From Alphaproteobacteria bacterium (GTDB taxonomy: Bacteria > Pseudomonadota > Alphaproteobacteria > Micropepsales > Micropepsaceae): 35,420 nucleotides of DNA. How positions within the stretch are numbered: position 1 is the stretch's first letter; each line of letters begins with the position of its first letter. The DNA lies in assembly GCA_003139615.1 (NCBI GenBank), contig PLJH01000053.1, positions 1 through 35,420 on the forward strand, read 5' to 3'. Position numbers and translations under genes: made by a program. The notes beneath the pieces were generated by a model. The model searched no databases. It saw nothing but the letters and a program-made list of their open reading frames with translations, and had not been told where the DNA came from. Below, one piece after another: positions 16,709 through 25,551 of this stretch.

Positions 16709-17857
16709 GTGGGAATACCTTTCAAACAGGCCGCCAAAATCGGTTCTTACGCCGTCAAGCAGCATCTGCTGGGCCGAAGCCGCTATCCGCTCGTGCTGAT
16801 GCTGGAGCCGCTGTTTCGCTGCAATCTCGCCTGCGCGGGCTGTGGCAAGATCGACTATCCCGACGAGATCCTGAATCAGCGGCTGTCGTTCGACGACTGC
16901 ATGCAGGCGATCGACGATTGCGGCGCGCCTGCGGTGTCGATCGCGGGCGGCGAACCTCTCCTGCATCGCGACATGCCGCGCATCGTCGAAGGCTTCATCA
17001 AGCGCGACAAGTTTGTGATCCTGTGCACGAACGCGCTTCTGCTCGCCAAGAAGATCGACGATTATAAGCCGCACCCGAATTTCAGCTGGTCGATCCATCT
17101 CGATGGCGACAAGGGTATGCACGACCATTCCGTCTGCCAGGAAGGCGTCTACGACAAGGCTGTCGAAGCGATCAAGCTTGCGAAGTCCAAAGGCTTCCGC
17201 ACGCAGATCAATTGCACCCTGTTCGGACAGGCGGATCCCGAACGCACCGCAAAGTTTTTCGACGAAGTGACGGAAATGGGTATCGACGGGATTACGATCT
17301 CGCCTGGCTATGCCTATGAACGCGCACCGGACCAGGAACATTTCCTCAATCGCGAGCGCACGAAGAAACTGTTCCGCGATATTCTCGGCCGCGGCAATGG
17401 CGGCAAGAACTGGGAATTCACCCAGTCCGATCTGTTCCTCGATTTCCTCGCGGGCAACCAGACCTATGAATGCTCGCCCTGGAGCATGCCGCTGCGCTGC
17501 GTGTTCGGCTGGCAGAAGCCCTGCTATCTGCTCGGCGAAGGCTACGTCAAAACCTTCAAGGAATTGATGGAAGGCACGGAGTGGGAGAAATACGGCGTCG
17601 GCAATTACGAGAAATGCGCCAACTGCATGGTGCATTGCGGCTTCGAAGGCACTGCTCTCACAGATTCCATCAAACACCCGTGGAAAATTGTTCCGATCCT
17701 CGCGCGCGGTGTGAAGACTGAAGGTCCTATGGCGCCGGATATTCCGCTCGACAAGCAGCGCCCGGCCGAGTTCGTGTTTTCACGCCATGTGGAAAACAAG
17801 CTAACCGAGATACGGGCAACCAAGCCCAACCCCAAGAAGGTCGCGGCAGCGGAGTAG
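16709..17857 (+). CDS. hpnH: adenosyl-hopene transferase, radical SAM (HpnH)
   Basis: The protein is 382 residues from a GTG at 16709, chosen because GIPFKQAAKIGSYAVKQHLL is the conserved HpnH N-terminus and GGAG precedes it. The radical-SAM cluster motif is C38-NLA-C42-AG-C45, followed by GKIDYPDEILNQRLS. GGEPLLHRDMP gives the SAM-binding GGE. A C-terminal Cys cluster (EKCANCMVHCGFEG) is conserved in the family. HpnH adds the 5'-deoxyadenosyl radical of SAM to diploptene to form adenosylhopane, the first C35 hopanoid. The last 57 bp overlap, tail to tail, the 3' end of hpnG, which encodes the next step. It is probably cotranscribed with ispH. Confidence 0.96.
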   Translation: MGIPFKQAAKIGSYAVKQHLLGRSRYPLVLMLEPLFRCNLACAGCGKIDYPDEILNQRLSFDDCMQAIDDCGAPAVSIAGGEPLLHRDMPRIVEGFIKRDKFVILCTNALLLAKKIDDYKPHPNFSWSIHLDGDKGMHDHSVCQEGVYDKAVEAIKLAKSKGFRTQINCTLFGQADPERTAKFFDEVTEMGIDGITISPGYAYERAPDQEHFLNRERTKKLFRDILGRGNGGKNWEFTQSDLFLDFLAGNQTYECSPWSMPLRCVFGWQKPCYLLGEGYVKTFKELMEGTEWEKYGVGNYEKCANCMVHCGFEGTALTDSIKHPWKIVPILARGVKTEGPMAPDIPLDKQRPAEFVFSRHVENKLTEIRATKPNPKKVAAAE

Positions 17858-18466
17858 CACACGAAACGCGCGGCCGGCATTCCGCGCGGTTCCGATCAGG
17901 CGCGGGATTTGCGTCGGCCGCGTCAGCAGCGAACCCATCACGGCGGCGAGATCGAGCCCGCCGCCGTCTTTCATCGCGACACGCGCCGCATGCGGCAGCG
18001 AATCGAATGCGTCATCGGAAATAATCCGGAGCGCCGCGAAGGGCAAGTCGCGCGAGGCGGCGACTTCCGCGGCGATCCCCGATTCCATGTCCACGGCATC
18101 GGCCCCCGTTGCAAGGTGCAGGGCGGCTTTCGCGTCCTTGTCCACCGCCGGCTGACGCACACTGGCAATCGCGCCGGATTTTGTTTCCGCCAGGCGGCCC
18201 GCAAGACCGTCGGCCCATGTCGTGTCTGTTTTGAAGCGCTTGCCGTCCACCACGATCTCGCGCGCGATGATGCAATCTCCCACGCGCAGGTTCGGCGCGA
18301 GAGCGCCCGCAATGCCGATGCTGATGACGCCGCTGACCGAACCTTCGATCTCGCGGTCGATCCTGCGCCGCACGATATCCACGCGACCGCCCGCGATCAC
18401 CGGTACGGCCACCATGCCGATGATGCGTGCTTCGCGGGGCAGGCCGACTACGGCAATGACGCTCAC
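17801..18466 (-). CDS. hpnG: hopanoid-associated nucleoside phosphorylase (HpnG)
   Basis: The protein is 221 residues. The start is taken as GTG 18466, which overlaps the shc stop as GTGA; the protein then begins VSVIAVVGLPREARI, as expected for the family. ISIGIAGALAPNLRVGD gives the phosphate/ribose-binding loop, and DAVDMESGIAAEVAA gives the purine-phosphorylase Met-Glu motif. HpnG removes adenine from adenosylhopane to yield ribosylhopane or its phosphate. There is no good Shine-Dalgarno of its own, so translation should depend on ribosomes finishing shc. The 3' end runs 57 bp into the opposite-strand hpnH gene. The C-terminal RCRDLLG region looks like a family end, so the overlap seems real. 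Confidence 0.92.
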   Translation of the reverse strand: MSVIAVVGLPREARIIGMVAVPVIAGGRVDIVRRRIDREIEGSVSGVISIGIAGALAPNLRVGDCIIAREIVVDGKRFKTDTTWADGLAGRLAETKSGAIASVRQPAVDKDAKAALHLATGADAVDMESGIAAEVAASRDLPFAALRIISDDAFDSLPHAARVAMKDGGGLDLAAVMGSLLTRPTQIPRLIGTARNAGRAFRVLLRCRDLLGVGLGCPYLG

Positions 18467-20409
18467 AAGCCGTAAGCCACGTGGCGGGAATTGCTCACCG
18501 TCAGGTTGCGATAGCGCGCGAGCGCCCACAGCGGGAAGAATTTCGGATAGCCGTGATAGCGCAGATAAAACACGCGCGGGAATCCGCCCCCCGTGTAATG
18601 TTCCTGACCCCATAGCCCGTCATCCAGCTGTGTCTCCTTGAGCCGCGCGATCCCGCGCACAACTGCGGGATGATCGCGCTCGCCCGCGGCCATCAATCCG
18701 AGCAATGCCCAGGCCGTTTGCGACGCAGTCGACGGTGCGGCTTCGTAGCCCTCATAGGCGAGCTTGTAGCTGTCGCAGCTTTCACCCCAGCCGCCGTCCT
18801 TGTTCTGGATTGCTGCGAGCCAGTCGACGGCCTTGCGGATCATGGGAGTTTGCGGATCGACAGGCACGGATGCGAGACCCGCCAGCGCCGACCAGGTGCC
18901 GTAGATGTAATTGACGCCCCAGCGCCCGAACCAGCTTCCGTCTTTCAGTTGCACCCTCGCAAGATAATCGATTGCGGCTTTCATGCGTGGGCTGTCCGCC
19001 GGTTCGCCAAGCTGCGCCAGCATGCCGATGCAGCGGCCGGTCACGTCATCCGTCGGCGGATCGAGCAATGCGCCGTGATCGGCGAACGGGATGTTGTTGA
19101 GATAGTGATAGGTGTTGTCGGCGTCGAACGCACCCCAGCCGCCGTTCCTGCTTTGCAGGCCCTCGACCCATTCGCGGCCGCGCGCGATGGGCATTTCGTG
19201 TGCCGCGTTCGGCGAAGAATCTTTCCCCGAGCGGTCCAGCGCCATCACGACCACGGCCGTGTCGTCGAGATCGGGGTAATAGGCGTTGTTGTATTGAAAC
19301 GCCCAGCCGCCCGGCCGCACATCCGGCCGCTCCTCCGCCCAATCGCCTTTCACATCGAGAACCTGAAGGGGCGTGAGCCATGCGAGGCCGCGGGTGACGG
19401 CATTCGTTGCCGCTTCGCTCTTGGCTTCCATCAGCGCGTGACACGCAAGCGCCGTATCCCACACGGGCGACACGCAGGGCTGGCAATAGGCTTCGTCGTC
19501 TTTGATCACGAGCAGTTTCTCGACCGAGAGCCGCGCAATCGCGCGGCGCGGATCGCTCTCCGGAACACCCAGCGCATCGAACATCATCACGCTGTTGGCC
19601 ATGGCGGGATAAATCGCGCCCAAGCCATCCTCGCCATTGAGCCGCTCGACGACGAAAGCGAGGCAGGCGTCGACCGCGCGCTTGCGCAAACCCTTGGGCC
19701 AAATCGGCGCCACGAGCTTCAGCAGCCAGTCGACCACGCCGAAAAACGCAGCCCAATAGCGATTCTGATGTGGCGCGCGCTGCGAGATGTGAGAGCCCTC
19801 AGGCGCGAACAGCTCCGGCACATGGACGTTGCGCGCGTTACGCGCGAGGGGCTTCAGCGCCTGCAGCACCAGAAGCGGCACGATTACGGTGCGCGCCCAA
19901 TAGGACATTTTGGACAGATGAATGGGAAACCAGCGCGGCAGCAGGATCAGTTCGGCCGGCACGGTCGGCGTGTTGTTCCACGAAGTCTCGCCGAACAGCG
20001 CGAGCTGGATGCGCGTGAACACATTCGTCTTGAGCGCGCCGCCGCATGCGAGGATTGCGTCGCGGGCGCGCGTCATATGCGGCGCATCGACCGGATCGCC
20101 GATCATCTTGAGCGCGAAATAGGCTTTCACCGTCGCGCTGATGTCGAATGCGCCGTCGTGATAAAGCGGCCAACCGCCATGCGCGCCCTGGATGCGCCGC
20201 AGATAGGTGCCGATCTTCTTTTCGAGTTCGAGGTTCGGCGTCTCGCCCAGATAATGGACGAGCAGGATATATTCGGCGGGGATCGTCGCATCGGCTTCGA
20301 GTTCGAACACCCAGTGTCCGTCCGCGCGCTGCTGCGCCAGAAGTGCTGCCGAAGCTTTGGCAATCGCCGCCTCAAGCTCCGCGCCGTCCATGGTCAAAGC
20401 CTTGTCCAT
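18463..20409 (-). CDS. shc: squalene-hopene cyclase
   Basis: The protein is 648 residues, normal for Shc/HpnF. The start at 20409 (MDKALTMDGAEL) lies 10 bp after the hpnE stop; M7 is a possible alternative. The catalytic DxDD is D380-L-D382-D383 in YYPDLDDTAVV. Several QW repeats are visible, including HGGWPLYHDGAFDIS (about 77-91), QSRNGGWGAFDADNTY, LKDGSWFGRWGVNYIYGTW, and NKDGGWGESCDSYK. The enzyme is a monotopic inner-membrane protein that cyclises squalene to hopene and hopanol. It sits in the order hpnA-B-C-D-E-shc-G. hpnG starts inside its stop codon. Confidence 0.97.
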   Translation of the reverse strand: MDKALTMDGAELEAAIAKASAALLAQQRADGHWVFELEADATIPAEYILLVHYLGETPNLELEKKIGTYLRRIQGAHGGWPLYHDGAFDISATVKAYFALKMIGDPVDAPHMTRARDAILACGGALKTNVFTRIQLALFGETSWNNTPTVPAELILLPRWFPIHLSKMSYWARTVIVPLLVLQALKPLARNARNVHVPELFAPEGSHISQRAPHQNRYWAAFFGVVDWLLKLVAPIWPKGLRKRAVDACLAFVVERLNGEDGLGAIYPAMANSVMMFDALGVPESDPRRAIARLSVEKLLVIKDDEAYCQPCVSPVWDTALACHALMEAKSEAATNAVTRGLAWLTPLQVLDVKGDWAEERPDVRPGGWAFQYNNAYYPDLDDTAVVVMALDRSGKDSSPNAAHEMPIARGREWVEGLQSRNGGWGAFDADNTYHYLNNIPFADHGALLDPPTDDVTGRCIGMLAQLGEPADSPRMKAAIDYLARVQLKDGSWFGRWGVNYIYGTWSALAGLASVPVDPQTPMIRKAVDWLAAIQNKDGGWGESCDSYKLAYEGYEAAPSTASQTAWALLGLMAAGERDHPAVVRGIARLKETQLDDGLWGQEHYTGGGFPRVFYLRYHGYPKFFPLWALARYRNLTVSNSRHVAYGL

Positions 20410-20419
20410 ACCGAATCCG

Positions 20420-21664
20420 TCATCGCAACGCCAGATCGGCCGCCTTTTTCCCGGACCGCACCGCGCCTTCGATTGTGGCGGGAAGGCCGGTGTCCGTCCA
20501 ATCGCCGGCGAGGAACAGGTTTTTCCAGCGCGTTGCGGCAGCTGCGCGCAGTCTGGCCTGTTCCGGTGTCGCTGCAAATGTGGCACGGCGCTCTTTCACG
20601 ATCTGCCAGGGTGGAAGTTCCGCGCCCAACCGATGCACGGCGGCGACATCCTTCCACAACAGCTTTGCAAGCGCTTCGCGATCCTGGTCCACAATCGCGT
20701 CCGCGCCGGAAACCGTGACGGAGAGACGGTCCGAGAACGCGAACACCCATTCGGCTGTGCCGCCGATCACGCCGGTCATCAGCGAAGCGCCTGCGGGAGC
20801 CGGCATCGCAAAATGCGCGTTCACGATTGTGCAGAATTGCGTCGGCGCCGCGACATCGGGGATGAGGTCCTTCGTCACCCAGGCCGGCGTCGCCAGCACG
20901 ACGCGATCGTCGGCCGACAGTGCAACGGAGCCATCCGCAAAGTCGAGGCTCGCCAATTTGCCATTATCGAAGCCGAGGCCGCGCAGGCGTGCGCCGAATG
21001 TCACGCTTGCGCCTTTGATCTTCAGAAACGCAAGCGCGGGATCGATGAATGTCGCCCCGAGAGTCGGCGAGGCGATGCGGGGGCGGTAGGCGTGGCCGCC
21101 GCGCGCGAGGCTCTCTCGAATGACGGCCGAAGCGAGTTCGGCGGAGCCGGATGCCGGATCGGTGTTCAATGCGGCGAGCAGCAAGGGTTGCAGGAGTTTC
21201 TCCCAAACCGCGCCTTTGCAATCGATCACCTCGTCGATGCGTTTGCCCGGCGAGCGCGCAAGCAATTTCGCCAGCGCCACATATTCGCCGACCGAACTTC
21301 CCGGCACGCGCCGCGATTTCACGAGCACCCACCATGGAAGCGGTCCTTCATTGGGCGCGATGGTCCAGCGCGCGCCGCTTCGCACATCCATGAAGTCGAA
21401 GCGGGCAGCGTCCGGTCCCGCAAGCTTGTCCACCGAACCGATGGTACGCAGATAATCATGCGTCGCGTGATTGCCCGACAGCACCAGGTGATTGCCGTTG
21501 TCTATGATGTGGTTGAGCACGGGATCGAAATAGGAGCGGCAGCGACCGCCTGCCTGCACGCCGCCTTCGACCAACCGGACTTTCGCGCCGCGGTTTGCGA
21601 GCGCAACAGCCGCCGAAAGGCCGGCCAATCCTGCCCCGATCACATGGACCGTACGTGCGCTCAT
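20420..21664 (-). CDS. hpnE: hydroxysqualene dehydroxylase, FAD-dependent (HpnE)
   Basis: The protein is 414 residues. The ATG at 21664 overlaps the hpnD stop as ATGA. The N-terminal Rossmann motif VHVIGAGLAGLSAAVALANR binds FAD, followed by a GGVQAGGRCRSYFD dinucleotide loop. LFLAGDWTDTGLPATIEGAV is the C-terminal FAD-contact motif of amine-oxidase/phytoene-desaturase-type enzymes. HpnE reduces hydroxysqualene to squalene, the last step of the HpnC/D/E route, which replaces a single squalene synthase. The stop lies 10 bp before the shc start, the only junction between hpnA and hpnG without an overlap. Confidence 0.95.
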   Translation of the reverse strand: MSARTVHVIGAGLAGLSAAVALANRGAKVRLVEGGVQAGGRCRSYFDPVLNHIIDNGNHLVLSGNHATHDYLRTIGSVDKLAGPDAARFDFMDVRSGARWTIAPNEGPLPWWVLVKSRRVPGSSVGEYVALAKLLARSPGKRIDEVIDCKGAVWEKLLQPLLLAALNTDPASGSAELASAVIRESLARGGHAYRPRIASPTLGATFIDPALAFLKIKGASVTFGARLRGLGFDNGKLASLDFADGSVALSADDRVVLATPAWVTKDLIPDVAAPTQFCTIVNAHFAMPAPAGASLMTGVIGGTAEWVFAFSDRLSVTVSGADAIVDQDREALAKLLWKDVAAVHRLGAELPPWQIVKERRATFAATPEQARLRAAAATRWKNLFLAGDWTDTGLPATIEGAVRSGKKAADLALR

Positions 21665-22521
21665 GCCAGCAGGCCGTCCGCGATCACGATGCGCAACAGG
21701 CGCCATTTGCCGAGGCTCACGCGATGGCGCGGTGGTTGCCAGCCTGTCTTCTCCATCTCCGAAAGGATTTGCGAATAAACCGCACCCATCAGCTTCGGCG
21801 TCCGGATGCGTCCCGTCGGACGGCTCGCCATCACGCACCTAGCTTCGCGGTAATGCTCATGCGCGATCACCGCCACCTTGCGGCACACGCCATCGATCGC
21901 GGGATCGGAAATCGCCCTGGATGGATCGCTGGTCTCGATGCCGGCTTCGCTCAGATATTCTTTCGGAAGATAAAGCCTGTCGATGCGCGCATCCTCATCG
22001 ATATCGCGCAGGATATTGGTGAGCTGCAGCGCGCGGCCGAGATGATGGGCCAGCACAAATCCCGGCTCTTCGTCCATGCCGAACACCTTGATCGACAGCC
22101 GCCCCACCGCGCTCGCGACACGGTCGCAGTAAAGATCGAGCACGGCGAGTGAGGGGCCACGAATATCTTCCGCCACGTCCATATCCATGCCGTCGATGAC
22201 GGTAAGAAAATCCTCTTTCCGGAGTCCGTAAGCGTCGATCGCTTTCTTCAGGAATGCGACCCGGCCTGGCGAGCCGCCGGCATACAGCGCATCGAGATCG
22301 CGGCGCCAGGCGGTCAACGCATCGTGCCGCTCGGGGCGCGTACCGACACCGTCATCGGCGATGTCGTCAACGGCGCGGCAGAACGCATAGATCGCGAACA
22401 TCGCTTCGCGTTCCGGCTTCGGCATCAATCGCATCGCGGAATAGAACGAACTTCCCGACGCCTTCTGCTGGACGGCGCGGATTTTTGGAGCCGTGTCGTC
22501 GATGGACATGGCGGACGTCAT
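21661..22521 (-). CDS. hpnD: presqualene diphosphate synthase (HpnD)
   Basis: The protein is 286 residues. The start at 22521 makes an ATGA overlap with hpnC; M5 at 22509 is an alternative. It is a squalene/phytoene-synthase fold protein with the first Asp-rich motif DDIADD at about 52-57 (AFCRAVDDIADD) and the second at D173-x3-D177 in NILRDIDEDA. DRLYLPKEYL follows, as is typical. HpnD condenses two FPP molecules head to head into presqualene diphosphate. The C-terminus (LGKWRLLRIVIADGLLA) overlaps the hpnE start by four bases. FPP should come from ispA, 7 kb away in this locus. Confidence 0.95.
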   Translation of the reverse strand: MTSAMSIDDTAPKIRAVQQKASGSSFYSAMRLMPKPEREAMFAIYAFCRAVDDIADDGVGTRPERHDALTAWRRDLDALYAGGSPGRVAFLKKAIDAYGLRKEDFLTVIDGMDMDVAEDIRGPSLAVLDLYCDRVASAVGRLSIKVFGMDEEPGFVLAHHLGRALQLTNILRDIDEDARIDRLYLPKEYLSEAGIETSDPSRAISDPAIDGVCRKVAVIAHEHYREARCVMASRPTGRIRTPKLMGAVYSQILSEMEKTGWQPPRHRVSLGKWRLLRIVIADGLLA

Positions 22522-23390
22522 CGCGAACCGCCCGCAAGGCCGAGTGCGCGCTTCTCGCGGCCCCGTCCGAGAAACCGCGCCGTCGCTTGCGCGAGCAGCG
22601 GCAGGAGTTCGAGCTTGGTATGATGCACGCGCTCGCTGAGCGGATCGCGGCGCAGGAGTTTCCCGCAAAGATCCTCGGCCAGCTTCTGGATCACGCTCAC
22701 TTCCAGCGCCAGCCGCGCATCCGCGATCTGGCTCGCGAAAGGCCGCGCGATGTCGAGCAGTCCCATCGTGCGCTTCGTCAGGTCTACGGTGATTTGGTGC
22801 AAGGCAGGCGACGATTTCTCCGCCGCAAGCGCTTCGACCGAAAGGCCTGCGGCGGCAAGCGCGTCCTGCGGAATATAGACGCGATCAAGCGCGAGATAAT
22901 CCTTCTTGCAGTCCTGCAGGTGATTGACGATCTGGAGCGCCGCGCACAAAGCGTCGTTGGCCGGCCATGCGGCGCGCGCTTCACCATGCACGTCCAGCAC
23001 GAAGCGGCCGACGGGCATGGCCGAGTAGCGGCAATAATCCATCAGCCCGTCCCAGTCGGGATAGCGCAGCACCGTGCAATCGCGGCGGAACGCTTCCAGC
23101 AGATCGGCCGCATGTTGCGAGGTGAGATTCTGCGCAGCGAGCAAATCGCGCAACGCCATTGCTTCTTCGGCGCCTTTGCCTATCAGTCCGCTGCGAAATT
23201 CTTCGAGCAGGCGAAGCTTCTCTGCGGCGGGTGCCGTCGGATGATCCGCGATGTCGTCGGCCGCCCGCGCAAAGCGATAGAACGCCATGATCGCGGGCCG
23301 GTGCGCTTTTTTGATGAGCGCAGACGCCACCGGAAAATTCTCGTTCCGGTGACCCTTGCCCGATTGAAGTTCTGCCGCTGTCAGTGTCAT
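22518..23390 (-). CDS. hpnC: hydroxysqualene synthase (HpnC)
   Basis: The protein is 290 residues. The ATG at 23390 overlaps the hpnB stop (ATGA). A second squalene/phytoene-synthase paralogue: GHRNENFPVAS at the N-terminus is characteristic of HpnC. The Asp motifs are D45-D46-IA-D49 and D160-x3-D164 in NHLQDCKKDY, and VYIPQDAL follows. HpnC turns presqualene diphosphate, the HpnD product, into hydroxysqualene. The two paralogues are adjacent and coupled, which suits equal expression. It should be a peripheral membrane or cytoplasmic enzyme. Confidence 0.95.
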   Translation of the reverse strand: MTLTAAELQSGKGHRNENFPVASALIKKAHRPAIMAFYRFARAADDIADHPTAPAAEKLRLLEEFRSGLIGKGAEEAMALRDLLAAQNLTSQHAADLLEAFRRDCTVLRYPDWDGLMDYCRYSAMPVGRFVLDVHGEARAAWPANDALCAALQIVNHLQDCKKDYLALDRVYIPQDALAAAGLSVEALAAEKSSPALHQITVDLTKRTMGLLDIARPFASQIADARLALEVSVIQKLAEDLCGKLLRRDPLSERVHHTKLELLPLLAQATARFLGRGREKRALGLAGGSR

Positions 23391-24532
23391 CGCTCAGCCA
23401 TCGCCTGGGCGCGACCTTTCCACATTCCGCCTTTGCCGCGCCAGTACTGGATCGCGGAGTCGAGCGTAAAGCCCGCATAGGCGATGCCCGTCAGCGGCAG
23501 GGCGAACCCCCACAAAGGATTGCGGTCATAGAAACGCAGCATAGGCTGGAAGCTCAGACCCGTCAGACACCATGTCGCGCTACCCGCGATCCGCAGCGCG
23601 CCGGTGCCGAAAATTGTCGCAAGCGGCGGAAACACGAACATCAGGCACAGGCCGGTCAGGGTCCCCGCCAGGATGAGCGGCGAGTAATCGAGTTGCGCAT
23701 AGGCCGAGCGCGCCACCATGCGGCGGATTTCGCTCATGTCCGCGTAAGGCCTTGTCGAAAAGGCACGATTTGTCAGCCCGATCCATGTGGGGCCTTGCGC
23801 TTTCATCAGGCGCCCGAGCGCGCAATCGTCGATGATGGCGCTGCGGATGGCAGCGATGCCTCCGCCTGCTTCAAGGGCTGTGCGCTTGACGAGCATGCAG
23901 CCGCCGGCCGCCGCGGCCGTTTTCGCCTTCGGATCGTTGCTCCACGCAAACGGATAAAGCATCCGGAAGAAATAGACGAAGGCCGGAACGAAGAAGCGTT
24001 CCGCCCAATTCACGCACGCGAGTTTCGCCATCAGTGAAACGAGGACGAGCCCGCCGTGTTCGGCGCGCGCCACGAGATGACGCAGATTGTCCGGCGCATG
24101 CGCAATATCGGCATCGGTGAGCCACAAATATTCCGGTGCGCCGTCGCAGGTCGCCAGCGCGATGCCTTGCGAAACCGCCCAGAGTTTTCCCGTCCAGCCG
24201 GCGGGACGTTTCGTGCCGGTGATGACGGTGAGCTTGCCGGTCGTATCGAGCGCACGCGCGATCCCGGCCGTGCCGTCTTCGCTTTCGTCATCGACGAGAA
24301 TGATGCGCAGCAGACCCGGATAATCCTGCGCGAGAATGCTGCCGATGGAGCGCGCAATCACATCAGCTTCGTTGCGCGCCGGCACCACCGCGACGACGGA
24401 CGGCCAAGATGCAGGCTCGGGCGGCTCGCCAAGGTCGTCACGCTCCCGCGTCAACCAGTATCCGCCGCGCGCCGCAAGCAGATAAAGCCAGATCGCCAGC
24501 GGCAACAATCCGAATAGTGCGAGCACGCTCAT
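23387..24532 (-). CDS. hpnB: hopanoid-associated family 2 glycosyltransferase (HpnB)
   Basis: The protein is 381 residues. The ATG at 24532 overlaps the hpnA stop as ATGA. Residues 1-20 form a membrane helix. A GT2 catalytic domain follows, with VVAVVPARNEADVI (about 47-60), the nucleotide site LVDDESEDGT, the metal-binding TDADI, and IIDDCALGRLMK. At least two further membrane helices are at the C-terminus (LAGTLTGLCLMFVFPPL onward). The family is named for its constant linkage to hopanoid genes. A role in glycosylating the hopanoid side chain has been proposed, but the precise product is not established. It probably works on the cytoplasmic face of the inner membrane. Confidence 0.93.
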   Translation of the reverse strand: MSVLALFGLLPLAIWLYLLAARGGYWLTRERDDLGEPPEPASWPSVVAVVPARNEADVIARSIGSILAQDYPGLLRIILVDDESEDGTAGIARALDTTGKLTVITGTKRPAGWTGKLWAVSQGIALATCDGAPEYLWLTDADIAHAPDNLRHLVARAEHGGLVLVSLMAKLACVNWAERFFVPAFVYFFRMLYPFAWSNDPKAKTAAAAGGCMLVKRTALEAGGGIAAIRSAIIDDCALGRLMKAQGPTWIGLTNRAFSTRPYADMSEIRRMVARSAYAQLDYSPLILAGTLTGLCLMFVFPPLATIFGTGALRIAGSATWCLTGLSFQPMLRFYDRNPLWGFALPLTGIAYAGFTLDSAIQYWRGKGGMWKGRAQAMAER

Positions 24533-25521
24533 TTGACGTAACCCGCCTTGCGGAACCACTGGAGCGCATCGGCGAGCGCTTCGGCGTAAGTTCGCGCATG
24601 GTAACCCAGTTCGGTCTCGGCCTTCGTCGAAGCGAAAAACATATGATGCTTCGACATATCGAGCGCATCTACAGTGAGAAACGGTTCGTGGCCCGTGAAC
24701 CGCGCGACCGCTTCGGCGGCGTGCGCCAGCGGATAAAGCGGGCCGCGCGGCAGCTGCCAGCGAGGAGGTTTGCGGCCCACAAGCTTCGCAATCGCAAAAA
24801 GCATTTGGGCCAAGGTCGCGTTCTGCCCGCCCAGAATATAGGTCTCGCCGATGCGGCCTTTTTCGAGCGCCAGCAGATGGCCGTCGGCCACATCGTCGAC
24901 ATGCACGAGGTTGAGCCCCGTATCGAGATAGGCCGGCATGCGCCCGGACGCTGCCTCGACGATGATGCGCCCCGTCGGCGTCGGCTTGATGTCGCGCGGG
25001 CCGATGGGAGTCGACGGGCTCACCAGCACGGCGGGCAATCCTGCCGCGACCATTTCCTCCACCACGCGCTCGGCCGCCACCTTGCTCTTCTTGTAATGAC
25101 CGATGGCGGTTTCGATTGTTGCGCGATCCTGCTCGGTTGCGTCGCGCCCCGCCTTCGGCTTCAACGTCGCCACGCTGCTGGTGTAGACGATGCGCTCGAC
25201 CTGAGCATCGCGCGCCGCCTGCATCACATTGCGCGTGCCTTCGCGATTGTTCTCGACGATCTCGCCCGGATCGCGCGCCCACAGCCGGTAATCGGCCGCA
25301 ACGTGAAACACATAGCGCGCGTCTTTCATCGCGGCGGCGAGCGATGCCGCATCGCGCATGTCGCCTTCCGCGATCTCACAATCGAAGCCCGTCACATTCG
25401 CGCGTACGCTGTTTTTGCGCACCAACACGCGCACTTTGTGACCGCGCTCCGCAAGCTTGCGCGCCACCGCCGAACCGACAAAGCCGGACGCACCCGTTAC
25501 GAGAACCAAATCGCCAGACAT
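24529..25521 (-). CDS. hpnA: hopanoid-associated NAD-dependent sugar epimerase (HpnA)
   Basis: The protein is 330 residues, an extended short-chain dehydrogenase. The NAD motif is VLVTGASGFVGSAVARKLAE at residues 6-25. YTSSVATL gives the active-site Ser region and GHYKKSKVAAE supplies the Tyr-x3-Lys pair. FHVAADYRLWARDP and EGTRNVMQAA are conserved in HpnA. It is expected to act on a nucleotide sugar or on the sugar part of a hopanoid; the exact reaction is unknown. It is the first hpn gene in the operon, 30 bp after the DUF202 gene, with no strong Shine-Dalgarno visible before its ATG. Confidence 0.93.
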   Translation of the reverse strand: MSGDLVLVTGASGFVGSAVARKLAERGHKVRVLVRKNSVRANVTGFDCEIAEGDMRDAASLAAAMKDARYVFHVAADYRLWARDPGEIVENNREGTRNVMQAARDAQVERIVYTSSVATLKPKAGRDATEQDRATIETAIGHYKKSKVAAERVVEEMVAAGLPAVLVSPSTPIGPRDIKPTPTGRIIVEAASGRMPAYLDTGLNLVHVDDVADGHLLALEKGRIGETYILGGQNATLAQMLFAIAKLVGRKPPRWQLPRGPLYPLAHAAEAVARFTGHEPFLTVDALDMSKHHMFFASTKAETELGYHARTYAEALADALQWFRKAGYVK

Positions 25522-25551
25522 CGTATTTTCGATTCGTTCGTTTCGGCGGTT

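Noticed and set aside
18670-20718. Long plus-strand open frame opposite shc
   Set aside because: Arg/His-rich translation with no motif, fully antisense to a clear squalene-hopene cyclase; a by-product of GC-rich codon use.
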